NCBI GenBank assembly: GCA_002304855.1
Contig: DBPJ01000012.1
Span: 256 to 13,957, forward strand
DNA length: 13,702 nucleotides
Reading direction: 5' to 3'
From: Caryophanales bacterium UBA1423
Lineage (GTDB): Bacteria; Bacillota_I; Bacilli_A; RF39; UBA660
Shown here in pieces: positions 6,953 to 13,702 of this stretch; position 1 is the first letter of the stretch; each line of letters begins with the position of its first letter. The position numbers and the translations under genes are program-made. The notes under the pieces are model-generated. The model was not told where the DNA came from and searched no databases. It worked only from the letters and a program-made list of their open reading frames with translations.

Positions 6953-6988
6953 TATAACCACTCAGATGAGTGGTTATATTTGTTTTGA
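6952..6988 (+). terminator. Intrinsic terminator of the tsa operon
   Basis: A perfect 12-bp stem (6952-6963 with 6968-6979; core AACCACTC/GAGTGGTT) closes an AGAT loop and is followed by TTGTTTTG. The stop codon of the converging permease gene (complement at 6974-6976) lies within its right arm. The minus-strand tail (ATTATTGTTG) is less T-rich, so it may be weaker in that direction. Confidence 0.88.
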
Positions 6989-7771
6989 TATCTTTTTTTC
7001 TAAACAACAAACTAAATAATACATGATAAAAGCTACTAGTGCTAAGATAATAATACCTGTCATGATGAGGTTCAAATTGAATACTTGTGACCCATACATT
7101 ATTAGATATCCTAATCCTTTTTTTGAAACTAATAGTTCTCCCATAATAACGCCAATTAGTGACATACTGACATTTATTTTTAAAGTACTAATTATATTAG
7201 GTAAACTACCTGGTAGGATAGCTTTAAAATATATATCTTTTTTAGTTGCTTTGAATGATTTTAATAACCTAATTTGATTTTCATCATAGTTTATAAAACC
7301 ATCATACAGGTTAATTATAGTAATAAAAGTTGATATTAGTAGTGCCATTAAGATAATAGAATTAGCATTAGCACCAACCCAAATGATAATTATTGGTCCT
7401 AAAGCTACTTTAGGTAAACTATTTAAAATAGTTAAATATGGTGCTATTACTTTAGCAATAAAATTATTCCACCAAAATATAGTTGCAATTATGGCCCCAA
7501 TAATAGTTGCTAAGGTAAAACTAATAGTTGTTTCATATATAGTTATCAATATATGTGGATAAAGATCATTGTTTTTATGTAGGTTAATAATCGTTTTAAT
7601 AATATCACCAGGACTAGAAAATAAAAACGTATTAATTAATTTTAATCTAGCTAATAATTCCCATAATGTTACTAAAATAATAAAAATTAATATTTGAGTT
7701 AAGAAGATTAATAACTTATTTCTTTTGATTCGTTTTAGATATAACAATTGTTCTTCGCTATACATGAACAT
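6974..7771 (-). CDS. ABC transporter permease, SsuC/TauC/ThiX-type
   Basis: This is the membrane subunit of the importer encoded by the three minus-strand genes. The 265-residue protein has about six hydrophobic spans, near residues 20-42, 78-102, 108-130, 135-157, 195-218 and 237-258. It has the BPD_transp_1 EAA-type loop that contacts the ATPase, visible as SFKATKKDIYFKAILPGSLP before span five (the canonical EAA is degenerate, as is common in this subfamily). SSPGDI near residue 52 and LNSLPKVALGPIIIIW are typical of SsuC/TauC/ThiX relatives. ATG 7771 overlaps the ATPase gene by 14 bp, so the two are translationally coupled; the ATG two codons later is an alternative. It ends inside the terminator shared with the tsa operon. 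Confidence 0.93.
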   Translation of the reverse strand: MFMYSEEQLLYLKRIKRNKLLIFLTQILIFIILVTLWELLARLKLINTFLFSSPGDIIKTIINLHKNNDLYPHILITIYETTISFTLATIIGAIIATIFWWNNFIAKVIAPYLTILNSLPKVALGPIIIIWVGANANSIILMALLISTFITIINLYDGFINYDENQIRLLKSFKATKKDIYFKAILPGSLPNIISTLKINVSMSLIGVIMGELLVSKKGLGYLIMYGSQVFNLNLIMTGIIILALVAFIMYYLVCCLEKKISKQI

Positions 7772-8510
7772 CTAAATCCTTCCATATTTTTTCATAGTAA
7801 CTAGCAAATTCTTTAGCTTTTCTATTCTTAATCGGAGTACTTTTATTAGTTAAATTTATTTCATATATTCTCTTTATCGTTGCTGGTCTTTTACTTAGTA
7901 CTACAATGCGATCAGCCATACTTATGGCTTCAGCTAAATCATGGGTAACCATAATGACTGTTTTCTTTTCTTTCTTTATAATGCGATAGACATCATCACT
8001 AACAGCGAGTCTTGTTTGATAATCAAGCGCTGAAAATGGTTCATCTAATAAAAGTATATCAGGATTAATTGCTAAAGTTCGAATTAATGCTACACGTTGT
8101 CTCATTCCCCCCGATAAAGCATTAGGATAATGATTGATAAAATCTTGCAATCCATATTTCGCTAATAATTTTATTGCTTTTTCTTTTTTCTCCCCAGTTA
8201 ATTGGTTAGTAATTTCTAATCCTAATAGACAATTGTTTAAAATTGTTCGCCAAGGAAAAAGAGTATCTTGTTGTAACATATAACCAATAATTGGTGGATT
8301 ATTAGTATTATACTCGATACTCCCTTCTGATTTTTGTTCAAGTCCACATAATATTGAAAGAATAGTTGATTTACCACATCCTGATGGTCCTACAATAATA
8401 ACAAACTCACCTTTACGTACCGTCAGTGAAAAGTTACTAACGGCTTCAACTTCCCCCTCTAAAGTATGATAGTTTTTCTTTAGATTTTTAATATTTAAAA
8501 TTGTATCCAT
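7758..8510 (-). CDS. ABC transporter ATP-binding protein, SsuB/TauB/ThiZ-type
   Basis: This cytoplasmic ATPase powers the importer. All nucleotide-binding motifs are intact: Walker A GPSGCGKS (41-48), Q-loop MLQQDTLFPW, signature LSGGMRQR, Walker B ILLLDEPFSALD and H-loop VTHD. LQQDTLFPW with ALDYQTR is typical of the nitrate/sulfonate/taurine subfamily, and the 250-residue length agrees. The C-terminal tail beyond the switch is basic and ends before the permease overlap. ATG 8510 lies one base after the TGA stop of the binding-protein gene, so the three genes are a tight operon in the order binding protein, ATPase, permease. The family is certain; motifs alone do not give the substrate. Confidence 0.97.
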   Translation of the reverse strand: MDTILNIKNLKKNYHTLEGEVEAVSNFSLTVRKGEFVIIVGPSGCGKSTILSILCGLEQKSEGSIEYNTNNPPIIGYMLQQDTLFPWRTILNNCLLGLEITNQLTGEKKEKAIKLLAKYGLQDFINHYPNALSGGMRQRVALIRTLAINPDILLLDEPFSALDYQTRLAVSDDVYRIIKKEKKTVIMVTHDLAEAISMADRIVVLSKRPATIKRIYEINLTNKSTPIKNRKAKEFASYYEKIWKDLDVHV

Positions 8511-8511
8511 G

Positions 8512-9510
8512 TCATTGGCTTACTTTTTTGGCAAAATCATTATTTACTAACTCTTTATAAGGTGCTCTAGCTGTCAATTCGCCAGCCTCTTCCATAATAT
8601 TTTGTAGGTGTTCAAATGATTCTGCAGTTAATTCTGGTGTTTTACTCCATGTATCAATATCTTTATATCTTTTAACGATGGTTATTAAATCATTCATTGA
8701 AGTGTCTGGGAATTGTCTTAAAATAACTTCAGCAATTTCTTCAGGTGTATGTTCATGGACAAAAGTTAATCCTCTATATATAGCCCTAGTAAAACCTTCA
8801 ATTATTTCAGGATTCTTTCCAATATAACTTTTTCTAGCATAATAAGCAGTATATGGTACTTTTCCTCCTAGTTCGCCAATTGAAGCTACGACATAACCAA
8901 ATCCTTGTTTTTCAACCATTAGGGCGTTTGGTTCAAATAAAGATACAAAGTCACCTAATCCGCCAATAAAGGCTCCTGACATAGCCGGAAAAGCTACACT
9001 GGTATCAATAGTTAATTCTTTCTTAATATCTAAGCCATGTTCTTTTAAAATCCATTCAAGAGTCATTTCTGGCATGCCACCTTTTCTACCACCAATGATG
9101 TATTTACCTTTTAGATCACTTACTTTGAAATTATCTATTTTCGTTCTTGAAACTAAAAATGATCCATCTCTTTGAGTTAATTGGGCAAAAGTCTGGACAT
9201 AATCTTTTTCTCCCCCATTATAAACATAAATAGTTGCTTCTGAGCCACTAAAACCAATGTCAACATCGTTAGATAAGACTGCCGCCATTACTTTATCAGC
9301 TCCAGGTGTTAGGATTAATTCAATATCAATTCCTTCCTCTTCAAAATAACCCTTTTCAATAGCTACATATTGTGGAGCATAGAAAATACTATGAGTAACT
9401 TCTGCTAATCTCACTTTAACTAAATCGCTCTTTTTACTATCTAAAATTAAAAAAGTAGTAATTAATGAAATAACAATTAATCCTACAATCGCGATAAAAA
9501 TTTTCTTCAC
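8512..9510 (-). CDS. ABC transporter substrate-binding protein, NMT1/THI5-like (SsuA/TauA/ThiY superfamily)
   Basis: This is the extracytoplasmic solute receptor of the importer. After a short basic start, residues 4-22 are hydrophobic, but there is no lipobox cysteine, so it is likely held by an uncleaved N-terminal helix. The family core FYAPQYVAIEKGYFEEEGIDIEL (about 43-65) is followed by ADKVMAAVLSNDVDIGF (hinge strand and ligand contact), GRKGGMPEMTLEW and AMSGAFIGGLGDFVSLFEP, all typical of NMT1/THI5-like receptors for aliphatic sulfonates, taurine, nitrate, pyrimidine thiamine precursors or similar ligands. I cannot choose among them; no TPP riboswitch precedes the gene. The GTG start is supported by GGGAGG 7 nt upstream. 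The 332-residue length is normal. Confidence 0.93.
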   Translation of the reverse strand: MKKIFIAIVGLIVISLITTFLILDSKKSDLVKVRLAEVTHSIFYAPQYVAIEKGYFEEEGIDIELILTPGADKVMAAVLSNDVDIGFSGSEATIYVYNGGEKDYVQTFAQLTQRDGSFLVSRTKIDNFKVSDLKGKYIIGGRKGGMPEMTLEWILKEHGLDIKKELTIDTSVAFPAMSGAFIGGLGDFVSLFEPNALMVEKQGFGYVVASIGELGGKVPYTAYYARKSYIGKNPEIIEGFTRAIYRGLTFVHEHTPEEIAEVILRQFPDTSMNDLITIVKRYKDIDTWSKTPELTAESFEHLQNIMEEAGELTARAPYKELVNNDFAKKVSQ

Positions 9511-9517
9511 ACAATAA

Positions 9518-9523
9518 CCTCCC
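9518..9523 (-). promoter_or_regulatory. Ribosome binding site deciding the GTG start at 9510
   Basis: The minus strand reads GGGAGG with 7 nt to GTG 9510. This fixes a non-ATG start for the substrate-binding protein. Confidence 0.85.
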
Positions 9524-9542
9524 TCTCAATAAATTTCATTTT

Positions 9543-9548
9543 ATTATA
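9543..9548 (-). promoter_or_regulatory. Probable -10 box of the ABC importer operon
   Basis: The minus strand has TATAAT (9548-9543), which would start transcription near 9536 and leave a leader of about 26 nt containing the GGGAGG site. The matching -35 would fall on the palindrome at 9559-9576 and is not a good TTGACA match, so activator or repressor control is plausible. Confidence 0.5.
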
Positions 9549-9558
9549 TTCGTCATTT

Positions 9559-9576
9559 TTATTATCGTGATAATAA
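9559..9576. promoter_or_regulatory. Palindromic operator candidate in the divergent ABC/pcrA promoter region
   Basis: TTATTATC-GT-GATAATAA is an inverted repeat with perfect 8-bp arms and a 2-bp centre. It lies where the -35 elements of both divergent promoters (importer, minus; pcrA, plus) would fall, so a dimeric regulator bound here could affect both. The arms are mostly A and T, but the C/G at the inner ends makes chance less likely. No regulator gene is adjacent. Confidence 0.55.
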
Positions 9577-9590
9577 TTCACTACATCTTA

Positions 9591-9599
9591 TGCTATAAT
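9591..9599 (+). promoter_or_regulatory. Extended -10 promoter of pcrA
   Basis: TGCTATAAT is a perfect extended -10 (TATAAT 9594-9599). A good -35 is absent, and its position overlaps the palindrome. Transcription should begin near 9606, downstream of the upper in-frame ATG at 9601, which supports the start at 9625. Confidence 0.75.
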
Positions 9600-9624
9600 T
9601 ATGTATAGGATGAGGTGTTTCAGT

Positions 9625-11718
9625 ATGGATCTAAATAAATTAAATGATAAACAAAAAGAAGCCGTATTATACACCGATGGCCCCCTATTAATATTAGCTG
9701 GTGCTGGTAGCGGTAAAACGAGAGTTTTAACCTATAAAGTAGCATATTTAATAGAGGAGAAAAAGGTTAAACCCTCTAATATTTTGGCGATTACTTTTAC
9801 GAATAAAGCGGCTAATGAAATGAAGGCTAGAATTATTGGATTAATTGGTGATATTGCCCAAGCTATTCAAATATCTACTTTTCATTCTTTTGGTGTTAGA
9901 ATCATTAGAGAAAATTCTACTCTATTAGGATACCAACCTAATTTTACTATCTTTGATGCTGATGATAGTTTATCAATTATTAAAAAGATTTTAAGTGAAT
10001 TAAACTTAGATCCCGAGTATTATAATCCTCACCATATTAAAAATAGAATTAGTGGAGCTAAAAATGAATTGTTAGGTCCCGAAGAATATGAACAATATGC
10101 TAATACTGAATTTGAAAAGACAGTGGTTAAAATATATAAGAAATATAATGATAAGTTATTTAAAAGTAATTCAGTTGATTTTGATGATTTATTACTTTTA
10201 CCAATTAAATTATTTAAAGAACATCCTCAAGTTTTAGCTCGTTATCAAGAAAAATATAAATATGTCTTAATTGATGAATATCAAGATACTAATCATGCTC
10301 AATATATCCTAACCAAAATGATTAGTGCTAAATATAAAAATATTTGTGTCGTTGGTGATGCTGATCAAACGATCTTTGGATTTAGAGGTTCAAATTATCG
10401 CAATATCTTAAATTTTGAATCAGATTATCAAAATGCTAAAGTAATCTTATTAGAAGAAAATTATCGTTCAACTAAAACTATCTTAGAAGCTGCTAACAAT
10501 GTGATTAGAAACAATAAAATGCGCAAAGAAAAGAATTTATGGTGTCAAAATGAAACTGGTCTTAAAATTAAATATTATCGTGCCTTCGATGAAAAAGATG
10601 AAGCTGACTATATAGTAAGTGAAATAAAAAGAAAGATAGATGAAGCTAATGTTTCTTTTGAGGAGATCGTCGTTTTATATCGTACTCATGCTCAATCAAG
10701 AACGATTGAAGAAGCATTACTTAGAGCTAATTTACCTTTTAAAGTAGTAGGTAGTTTTCATTTCTATGAACGGAAAGAAATTAAAGATTTAATGGCTTAT
10801 TTAAGATTAATTTATAATGAAAAAGATAATGCTAGTTTACTTCGGGCCATCAATGTTCCTAAAAGAGGGATAGGGGATGCAACAGTCGCTAAATTACAAA
10901 CACTTGCTGAACAAAATAACAAGAGCATCTATGAAGTTATTGAAAGTGGTAAAGAATTAAAGTTTAAAGAATTGATTGAAGAATTTAAAGCCCTAGCTGA
11001 TAAAGTGTCATTAACTGATTTAGTTGAAACTATTTTAATTAAGACAGGTATGCGTCAAGAATTAATAAATGATAAAACATTAGAATCAGATATTCGTTTA
11101 GAAAACTTAGAAGAATTTAAATCGATTACCATGCATTTTGAAACGACGATGGGCATTGTCTCATTAGCTGATTTTTTAACTGAATTATCATTAGTTAGTG
11201 ATGTTAGCGAACATAAAGATGAGCGGGAAAAGATAAGTTTGATGACTATTCATTCAGTTAAGGGTTTAGAATTTGATACGGTCTTTATTATTGGTTTAGA
11301 AGAAGGAATATTTCCTCATATCAATTCATTAATGGATAGTAATGAACTAGAAGAGGAACGCCGGTTATGTTATGTAGCTATTACTAGAGCTAAAAAAGAA
11401 TTACATTTTGTCAATGCTAGAAGAAGATTACTATATGGTCGAATACAAATTAATCCACCTAGTCGTTTTATTGAAGAAGTTGGTTCAGAATGTTTAGATA
11501 TTAAAGAAGAACTAGTGGAACGAGAAGTATTAGACCAAAAAGACTATATGTATGATGTTGAAATGTTGTATAATAAAGATGACCATGTCATTCATAATGT
11601 CTATGGAGAAGGGATAGTGGTGGACGTCGATGATAATATTTTATCTATTGCCTTTAATTATCCACATGGGGTAAAAAAGATAATGAAAAATCATCGTAGT
11701 ATTAGAAAAATAGAATAG
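9625..11718 (+). CDS. pcrA: ATP-dependent DNA helicase PcrA/UvrD
   Basis: PcrA is a superfamily 1A 3'-5' helicase acting in nucleotide-excision repair, rolling-circle replication and removal of RecA and stalled polymerases. The 697-residue protein has the Q-motif LNDKQKEAV (6-14), motif I AGAGSGKT (25-32), Ia TFTNKAANEM (57-66), II DEYQDT (217-222), III GDADQTIFGFRG (244-255), IV ENYRST, V MTIHSVKGLEFD and VI VAITRAK with arginine finger R588. The C-terminal part (VYGEGIVVDV...) is the Tudor-like domain that binds RNA polymerase. In motif III the DNA-stacking tryptophan of Bacillus PcrA is phenylalanine (F253). GAGGTG lies 7 nt before ATG 9625; the upstream ATG at 9601 would precede the transcript. 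Usually ligA follows pcrA; here galU does. Confidence 0.97.
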   Translation: MDLNKLNDKQKEAVLYTDGPLLILAGAGSGKTRVLTYKVAYLIEEKKVKPSNILAITFTNKAANEMKARIIGLIGDIAQAIQISTFHSFGVRIIRENSTLLGYQPNFTIFDADDSLSIIKKILSELNLDPEYYNPHHIKNRISGAKNELLGPEEYEQYANTEFEKTVVKIYKKYNDKLFKSNSVDFDDLLLLPIKLFKEHPQVLARYQEKYKYVLIDEYQDTNHAQYILTKMISAKYKNICVVGDADQTIFGFRGSNYRNILNFESDYQNAKVILLEENYRSTKTILEAANNVIRNNKMRKEKNLWCQNETGLKIKYYRAFDEKDEADYIVSEIKRKIDEANVSFEEIVVLYRTHAQSRTIEEALLRANLPFKVVGSFHFYERKEIKDLMAYLRLIYNEKDNASLLRAINVPKRGIGDATVAKLQTLAEQNNKSIYEVIESGKELKFKELIEEFKALADKVSLTDLVETILIKTGMRQELINDKTLESDIRLENLEEFKSITMHFETTMGIVSLADFLTELSLVSDVSEHKDEREKISLMTIHSVKGLEFDTVFIIGLEEGIFPHINSLMDSNELEEERRLCYVAITRAKKELHFVNARRRLLYGRIQINPPSRFIEEVGSECLDIKEELVEREVLDQKDYMYDVEMLYNKDDHVIHNVYGEGIVVDVDDNILSIAFNYPHGVKKIMKNHRSIRKIE

Positions 11719-11734
11719 AAAAGGAGATAATAAA

Positions 11735-12604
11735 ATGAAAAAAGTAAGAAAAGCAGTTATTCCTGTTGCTGGAATGGGAACAAGATTTTTACCAGCTACT
11801 AAGTCAGTACCTAAAGAAATGTTACCAATTGTGGACAAGCCTACTTTACAATATATTATTGAAGAAGTAGTCGAAAGTGGTATTGAAGAAATTCTTTTAA
11901 TTTCTAGTCCATATAAAAAAGCAATTGAAGATCACTTTGATCGTAGTTATGAATTAGAAAGCCGTTTAACCGCTTCATCAAAAATTGAACAAGTTGAGGA
12001 AATAAAAAAGATTGCTGGTTTAGCTAAAATTTTCTATATTAGACAAGGCGAACCTATGGGGTCAGCTCATGCTATTAGATTAGCTAAATCATTTGTGGGT
12101 GATGAACCATTTGCTGTATTATATGGCGACGATTTAATGCACTATGAAAAAGGTAATCCAGTTTTAAAACAATTAATTGATTTACATTATCAAACTAATG
12201 GCAACATTATTGGCGTCCAAGAAGTAGATCCAAGCTTAGTAAGTAAATATGGTATCATTGAATTTGAAGATGTAGCAAATGGTAAAATTAAAACTATTAT
12301 TGAAAAGCCTAGTGTTGAAGAAGCACCATCTAATATAGCTGGTTTAGGTCGTTATATCATTAATAGTACTATTTTTGATATTATTGATGAGTTACAGCCA
12401 GGTAAAGGTAATGAATATCAATTTACTGATGCAATGAAAATATTGATGACTAAAGAACCTTTTTATGCTTGTAAATTTGCTGGTAAATACTATGATACAG
12501 GTAGTAAAATTGGTTATTTAAAAGCTAATATTGATTTTGCTTTAGAACGTGATGATTTAAAAGCTGAATTATTTGAACATTTAAAGCAAAAAATTGATGC
12601 ATAA
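11735..12604 (+). CDS. galU: UTP-glucose-1-phosphate uridylyltransferase GalU/GtaB
   Basis: This enzyme makes UDP-glucose from UTP and glucose-1-phosphate, feeding glycolipid, teichoic acid or capsule synthesis; in a thin-walled or wall-less relative, glycolipids would be the main use. The 289-residue length is standard. Seen are the nucleotide-binding GMGTRFLPATKSVPKEMLP (13-31, with R17 and K27), GEPMGSAHA where most relatives have LGHA, the metal-binding YGDD (130-133), KYGII, IIEKP (K191 contacts the sugar phosphate) and AGLGRYI. AAGGAG lies 8 nt before ATG 11735, and pcrA ends 16 bp upstream, so the two are probably cotranscribed. Three hairpins follow. Function is secure; the GSAHA variant is odd but lies in the expected position. 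Confidence 0.96.
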   Translation: MKKVRKAVIPVAGMGTRFLPATKSVPKEMLPIVDKPTLQYIIEEVVESGIEEILLISSPYKKAIEDHFDRSYELESRLTASSKIEQVEEIKKIAGLAKIFYIRQGEPMGSAHAIRLAKSFVGDEPFAVLYGDDLMHYEKGNPVLKQLIDLHYQTNGNIIGVQEVDPSLVSKYGIIEFEDVANGKIKTIIEKPSVEEAPSNIAGLGRYIINSTIFDIIDELQPGKGNEYQFTDAMKILMTKEPFYACKFAGKYYDTGSKIGYLKANIDFALERDDLKAELFEHLKQKIDA

Positions 12605-12630
12605 ATAGTAAATTATGGAATATAATATAA

Positions 12631-12660
12631 ATGTCATAACAATATTGATTGTTATGGCAT
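12631..12660 (+). repeat. Hairpin 1 downstream of galU
   Basis: ATGTCATAACAA (12631-12642) pairs with TTGTTATGGCAT (12649-12660), a 12-bp stem with one G-T wobble and a TATTGA loop. A TATAAT (12621-12626) lies just before it. No T-run follows, so it is not a standard terminator alone. Confidence 0.7.
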
Positions 12661-12661
12661 A

Positions 12662-12690
12662 GGGAAGATCCACGGAATGTGGATCTTCCC
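12662..12690. repeat. Hairpin 2 downstream of galU
   Basis: GGGAAGATCCAC (12662-12673) and GTGGATCTTCCC (12679-12690) form a perfect 12-bp stem with a GGAAT loop. It is far more GC-rich than its surroundings and follows hairpin 1 by one base. The tail CATTTAATTAAC is only weakly T-rich. It may act as a 3' stabiliser, a terminator with a poor tail, or a repeat unit. Confidence 0.75.
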
Positions 12691-12701
12691 CATTTAATTA
12701 A

Positions 12702-12736
12702 CAAAAAAAACAGTAGGTTCCTACTGTTTTATATTT
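12702..12736. terminator. Bidirectional intrinsic terminator between galU and the 13607 gene
   Basis: CAGTAGG (12711-12717) and CCTACTG (12720-12726) form the stem. Eight A precede it, so the minus strand ends in T8, and TTTTATATTTTTG follows on the plus strand. It therefore serves both converging genes, and its right arm abuts the minus-strand stop codon at 12729-12731. Confidence 0.88.
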
Positions 12737-13607
12737 TTGTTTCGCTATGTACACTAGTAACTATTGGTTCATTTATTGGTTGGTTATCTATTTCTTCATT
12801 AGTATCGATATTTTTTTGTTTATTATAAAGCCATTCGTTTAAGTTTTCTAAAGTTACTGTTTTCTTATTTTTAGTAGTAATAAACTGCGTAATTTGACCA
12901 TTCTCTAATTCAATTAGGTCAGTAGTTGCATATTTTCCATTACTATCTTTTTTAATTTGAGTTATAGTTAAATAAGGATATTCAATCCCAGACTCTAAGA
13001 ATAAGAAACAAAAGGTTTTAAAGAACTCATCAATAGCTACTGGAAAAGTTACTTCTCTTAACATTTGTTCCAAATTTTTCTCATCTTTTAATCTAAATTT
13101 ATAACCCTTTTCGCGAAGTGCCTTTTCAACTAAATATTTTGGTATTTCAATATATATTTTAAATTGATAATTATTATTTTCTACTTTAAAATCACACCAA
13201 GATAAATATAAAGATCTTGAATATATATTGCCAGTACTGCTATCTTTTATGCTATAAGCTATTAATTCTATTTTATTATTTTGTTTTAACGCATAAGTTT
13301 TAATTTCAATATCGTTAGTAATCGTCAATCTTCTTGAGTGTTTTGAAAAATGACCTTGACTTAGTGTAATTATGTTATTTTTACTATTCCCCTGTTTAAT
13401 AGATGAGTAATGAAAAGAAAAAAGGTCAGCATCACAGTTATCTAATATTATGGTATCATCGGGACTAAATCCAATTTCAGTTAATATTCTGCCAAAATGA
13501 TCATTGACCTTCCTTTTTATTCTAAGCCACGCACTTATTTCTTTTACTAATTTTTCATCTTTAAATATTATTTTTGGAGTAGTATCAGTTGTAAAAAAAG
13601 TATTCAA
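12729..13607 (-). CDS. Uncharacterised protein, no recognised family (292 aa)
   Basis: I do not recognise this protein. It has no signal peptide or clear membrane span and appears cytoplasmic, with a mixed alpha/beta composition rich in K, N and I. A charged helical region (about 160-190, KALREKGYKF... KNLEQMLREV) precedes a hydrophobic aromatic stretch (about 195-215, DEFFKTFCFLFLES). Residues about 220-265 look like short beta strands. The C-terminal 30 residues are acidic and proline-containing, probably disordered. The start is TTG at 13607, chosen because GGAGG stands 8 nt upstream. It has its own promoter covered by an inverted repeat, and converges on galU with a shared terminator. It could be a phage- or mobile-element-derived gene or a lineage-specific protein; there is no recognisable regulator or enzyme motif. 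Confidence 0.8.
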   Translation of the reverse strand: MNTFFTTDTTPKIIFKDEKLVKEISAWLRIKRKVNDHFGRILTEIGFSPDDTIILDNCDADLFSFHYSSIKQGNSKNNIITLSQGHFSKHSRRLTITNDIEIKTYALKQNNKIELIAYSIKDSSTGNIYSRSLYLSWCDFKVENNNYQFKIYIEIPKYLVEKALREKGYKFRLKDEKNLEQMLREVTFPVAIDEFFKTFCFLFLESGIEYPYLTITQIKKDSNGKYATTDLIELENGQITQFITTKNKKTVTLENLNEWLYNKQKNIDTNEEIDNQPINEPIVTSVHSETKI

Positions 13608-13640
13608 GCAAATTACCTCCTCTAAAATAAATTGGTTACT

Positions 13641-13669
13641 ATTCTATGACTTTTAATTTAAAAAGTCAA
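13641..13669 (-). promoter_or_regulatory. Promoter of the 292-residue unknown gene
   Basis: On the minus strand, TTGACT (13669-13664) and TAGAAT (13646-13641) are separated by 17 bp. This is a good sigma-A promoter, with transcription starting near 13634, about 27 bases before the TTG start. Confidence 0.8.
13647..13668. promoter_or_regulatory. Inverted repeat covering the promoter spacer (operator candidate)
   Basis: TGACTTTT (13647-13654) and AAAAGTCA (13661-13668) are perfect 8-bp arms around a 6-bp AATTTA spacer. They occupy the whole space between the -10 and -35 boxes and five of the six -35 bases, which is the position of a classic repressor site. Confidence 0.65.
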
Positions 13670-13702
13670 GTTTTTTTCTTTTAATAACAATAAAACAGTA
13701 GA

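Noticed and set aside
7023..7277. 84-residue plus-strand reading frame
   Set aside because: It is antisense to the ABC permease, and its composition is explained by the hydrophobic codons of that gene.
9511..9600. TPP or other riboswitch ahead of the ThiY-like binding protein
   Set aside because: The predicted leader is about 26 nt, too short for a riboswitch, and no THI-box elements are seen.
11641..11838. 65-residue minus-strand reading frame across the pcrA-galU junction
   Set aside because: It overlaps conserved ends of both genes in antisense and has no start signals.

Overview
The window comes from an A+T-rich, low-GC Gram-positive chromosome, probably an uncultured Bacilli or Mollicutes-related lineage (RF39/Erysipelotrichia-like). 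That placement is an inference. It rests on the A+T-rich coding style, strong AGGAG-type ribosome sites, a short 5S rRNA of about 108 nt, and PcrA and GalU/GtaB-type proteins. TGA still works as a stop: tsaE and the ABC binding-protein gene both end in TGA. The organism therefore does not use the Mycoplasma code.

Layout. (1) Positions 1-503 hold the 3' end of a 23S rRNA and a 5S rRNA, with no tRNA. (2) Positions 582-1232 hold a small membrane-anchored protein cut in two by an in-frame TAA. (3) Converging on it from the minus strand is a glycerophosphodiester phosphodiesterase gene (1264-2043). It is divergent from a short MazF/PemK-like orphan (2206-2652). (4) Positions 2728-6952 form one plus-strand operon, tsaE-tsaB-rimI-tsaD, the core of tRNA t6A synthesis, and its last gene encodes a pseudopilin-anchored, Ig- and LamG-containing surface protein. 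(5) Positions 9510-6974 on the minus strand encode a complete three-gene ABC importer of the SsuABC/TauABC/ThiXYZ type, in the order binding protein, ATPase, permease. (6) Divergent from it, positions 9625-12604 encode PcrA/UvrD helicase and GalU. (7) Positions 12605-12736 hold three consecutive hairpins. (8) Positions 13607-12729 on the minus strand encode a 292-residue protein I do not recognise, with a well-formed promoter covered by an inverted repeat.

Most of the content is housekeeping: t6A modification, UDP-glucose supply, DNA repair and nutrient uptake. The parts least explained by known families are the pilin/LamG protein (a large adhesin-like product in a t6A operon, probably with one beta-sandwich domain nested in another), the split membrane protein, two palindromic operator candidates (9559-9576 and 13647-13668), the tandem hairpins after galU, and the two uncharacterised proteins. 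Where longer reading frames exist upstream of 2206, 2728, 5258 and 9625, ribosome-site and promoter positions favour the shorter starts given here.

Gene-free stretches are all short. The longest, about 125 bp after galU, is filled by hairpins. I see no CRISPR array, insertion sequence, tRNA or phage attachment site.
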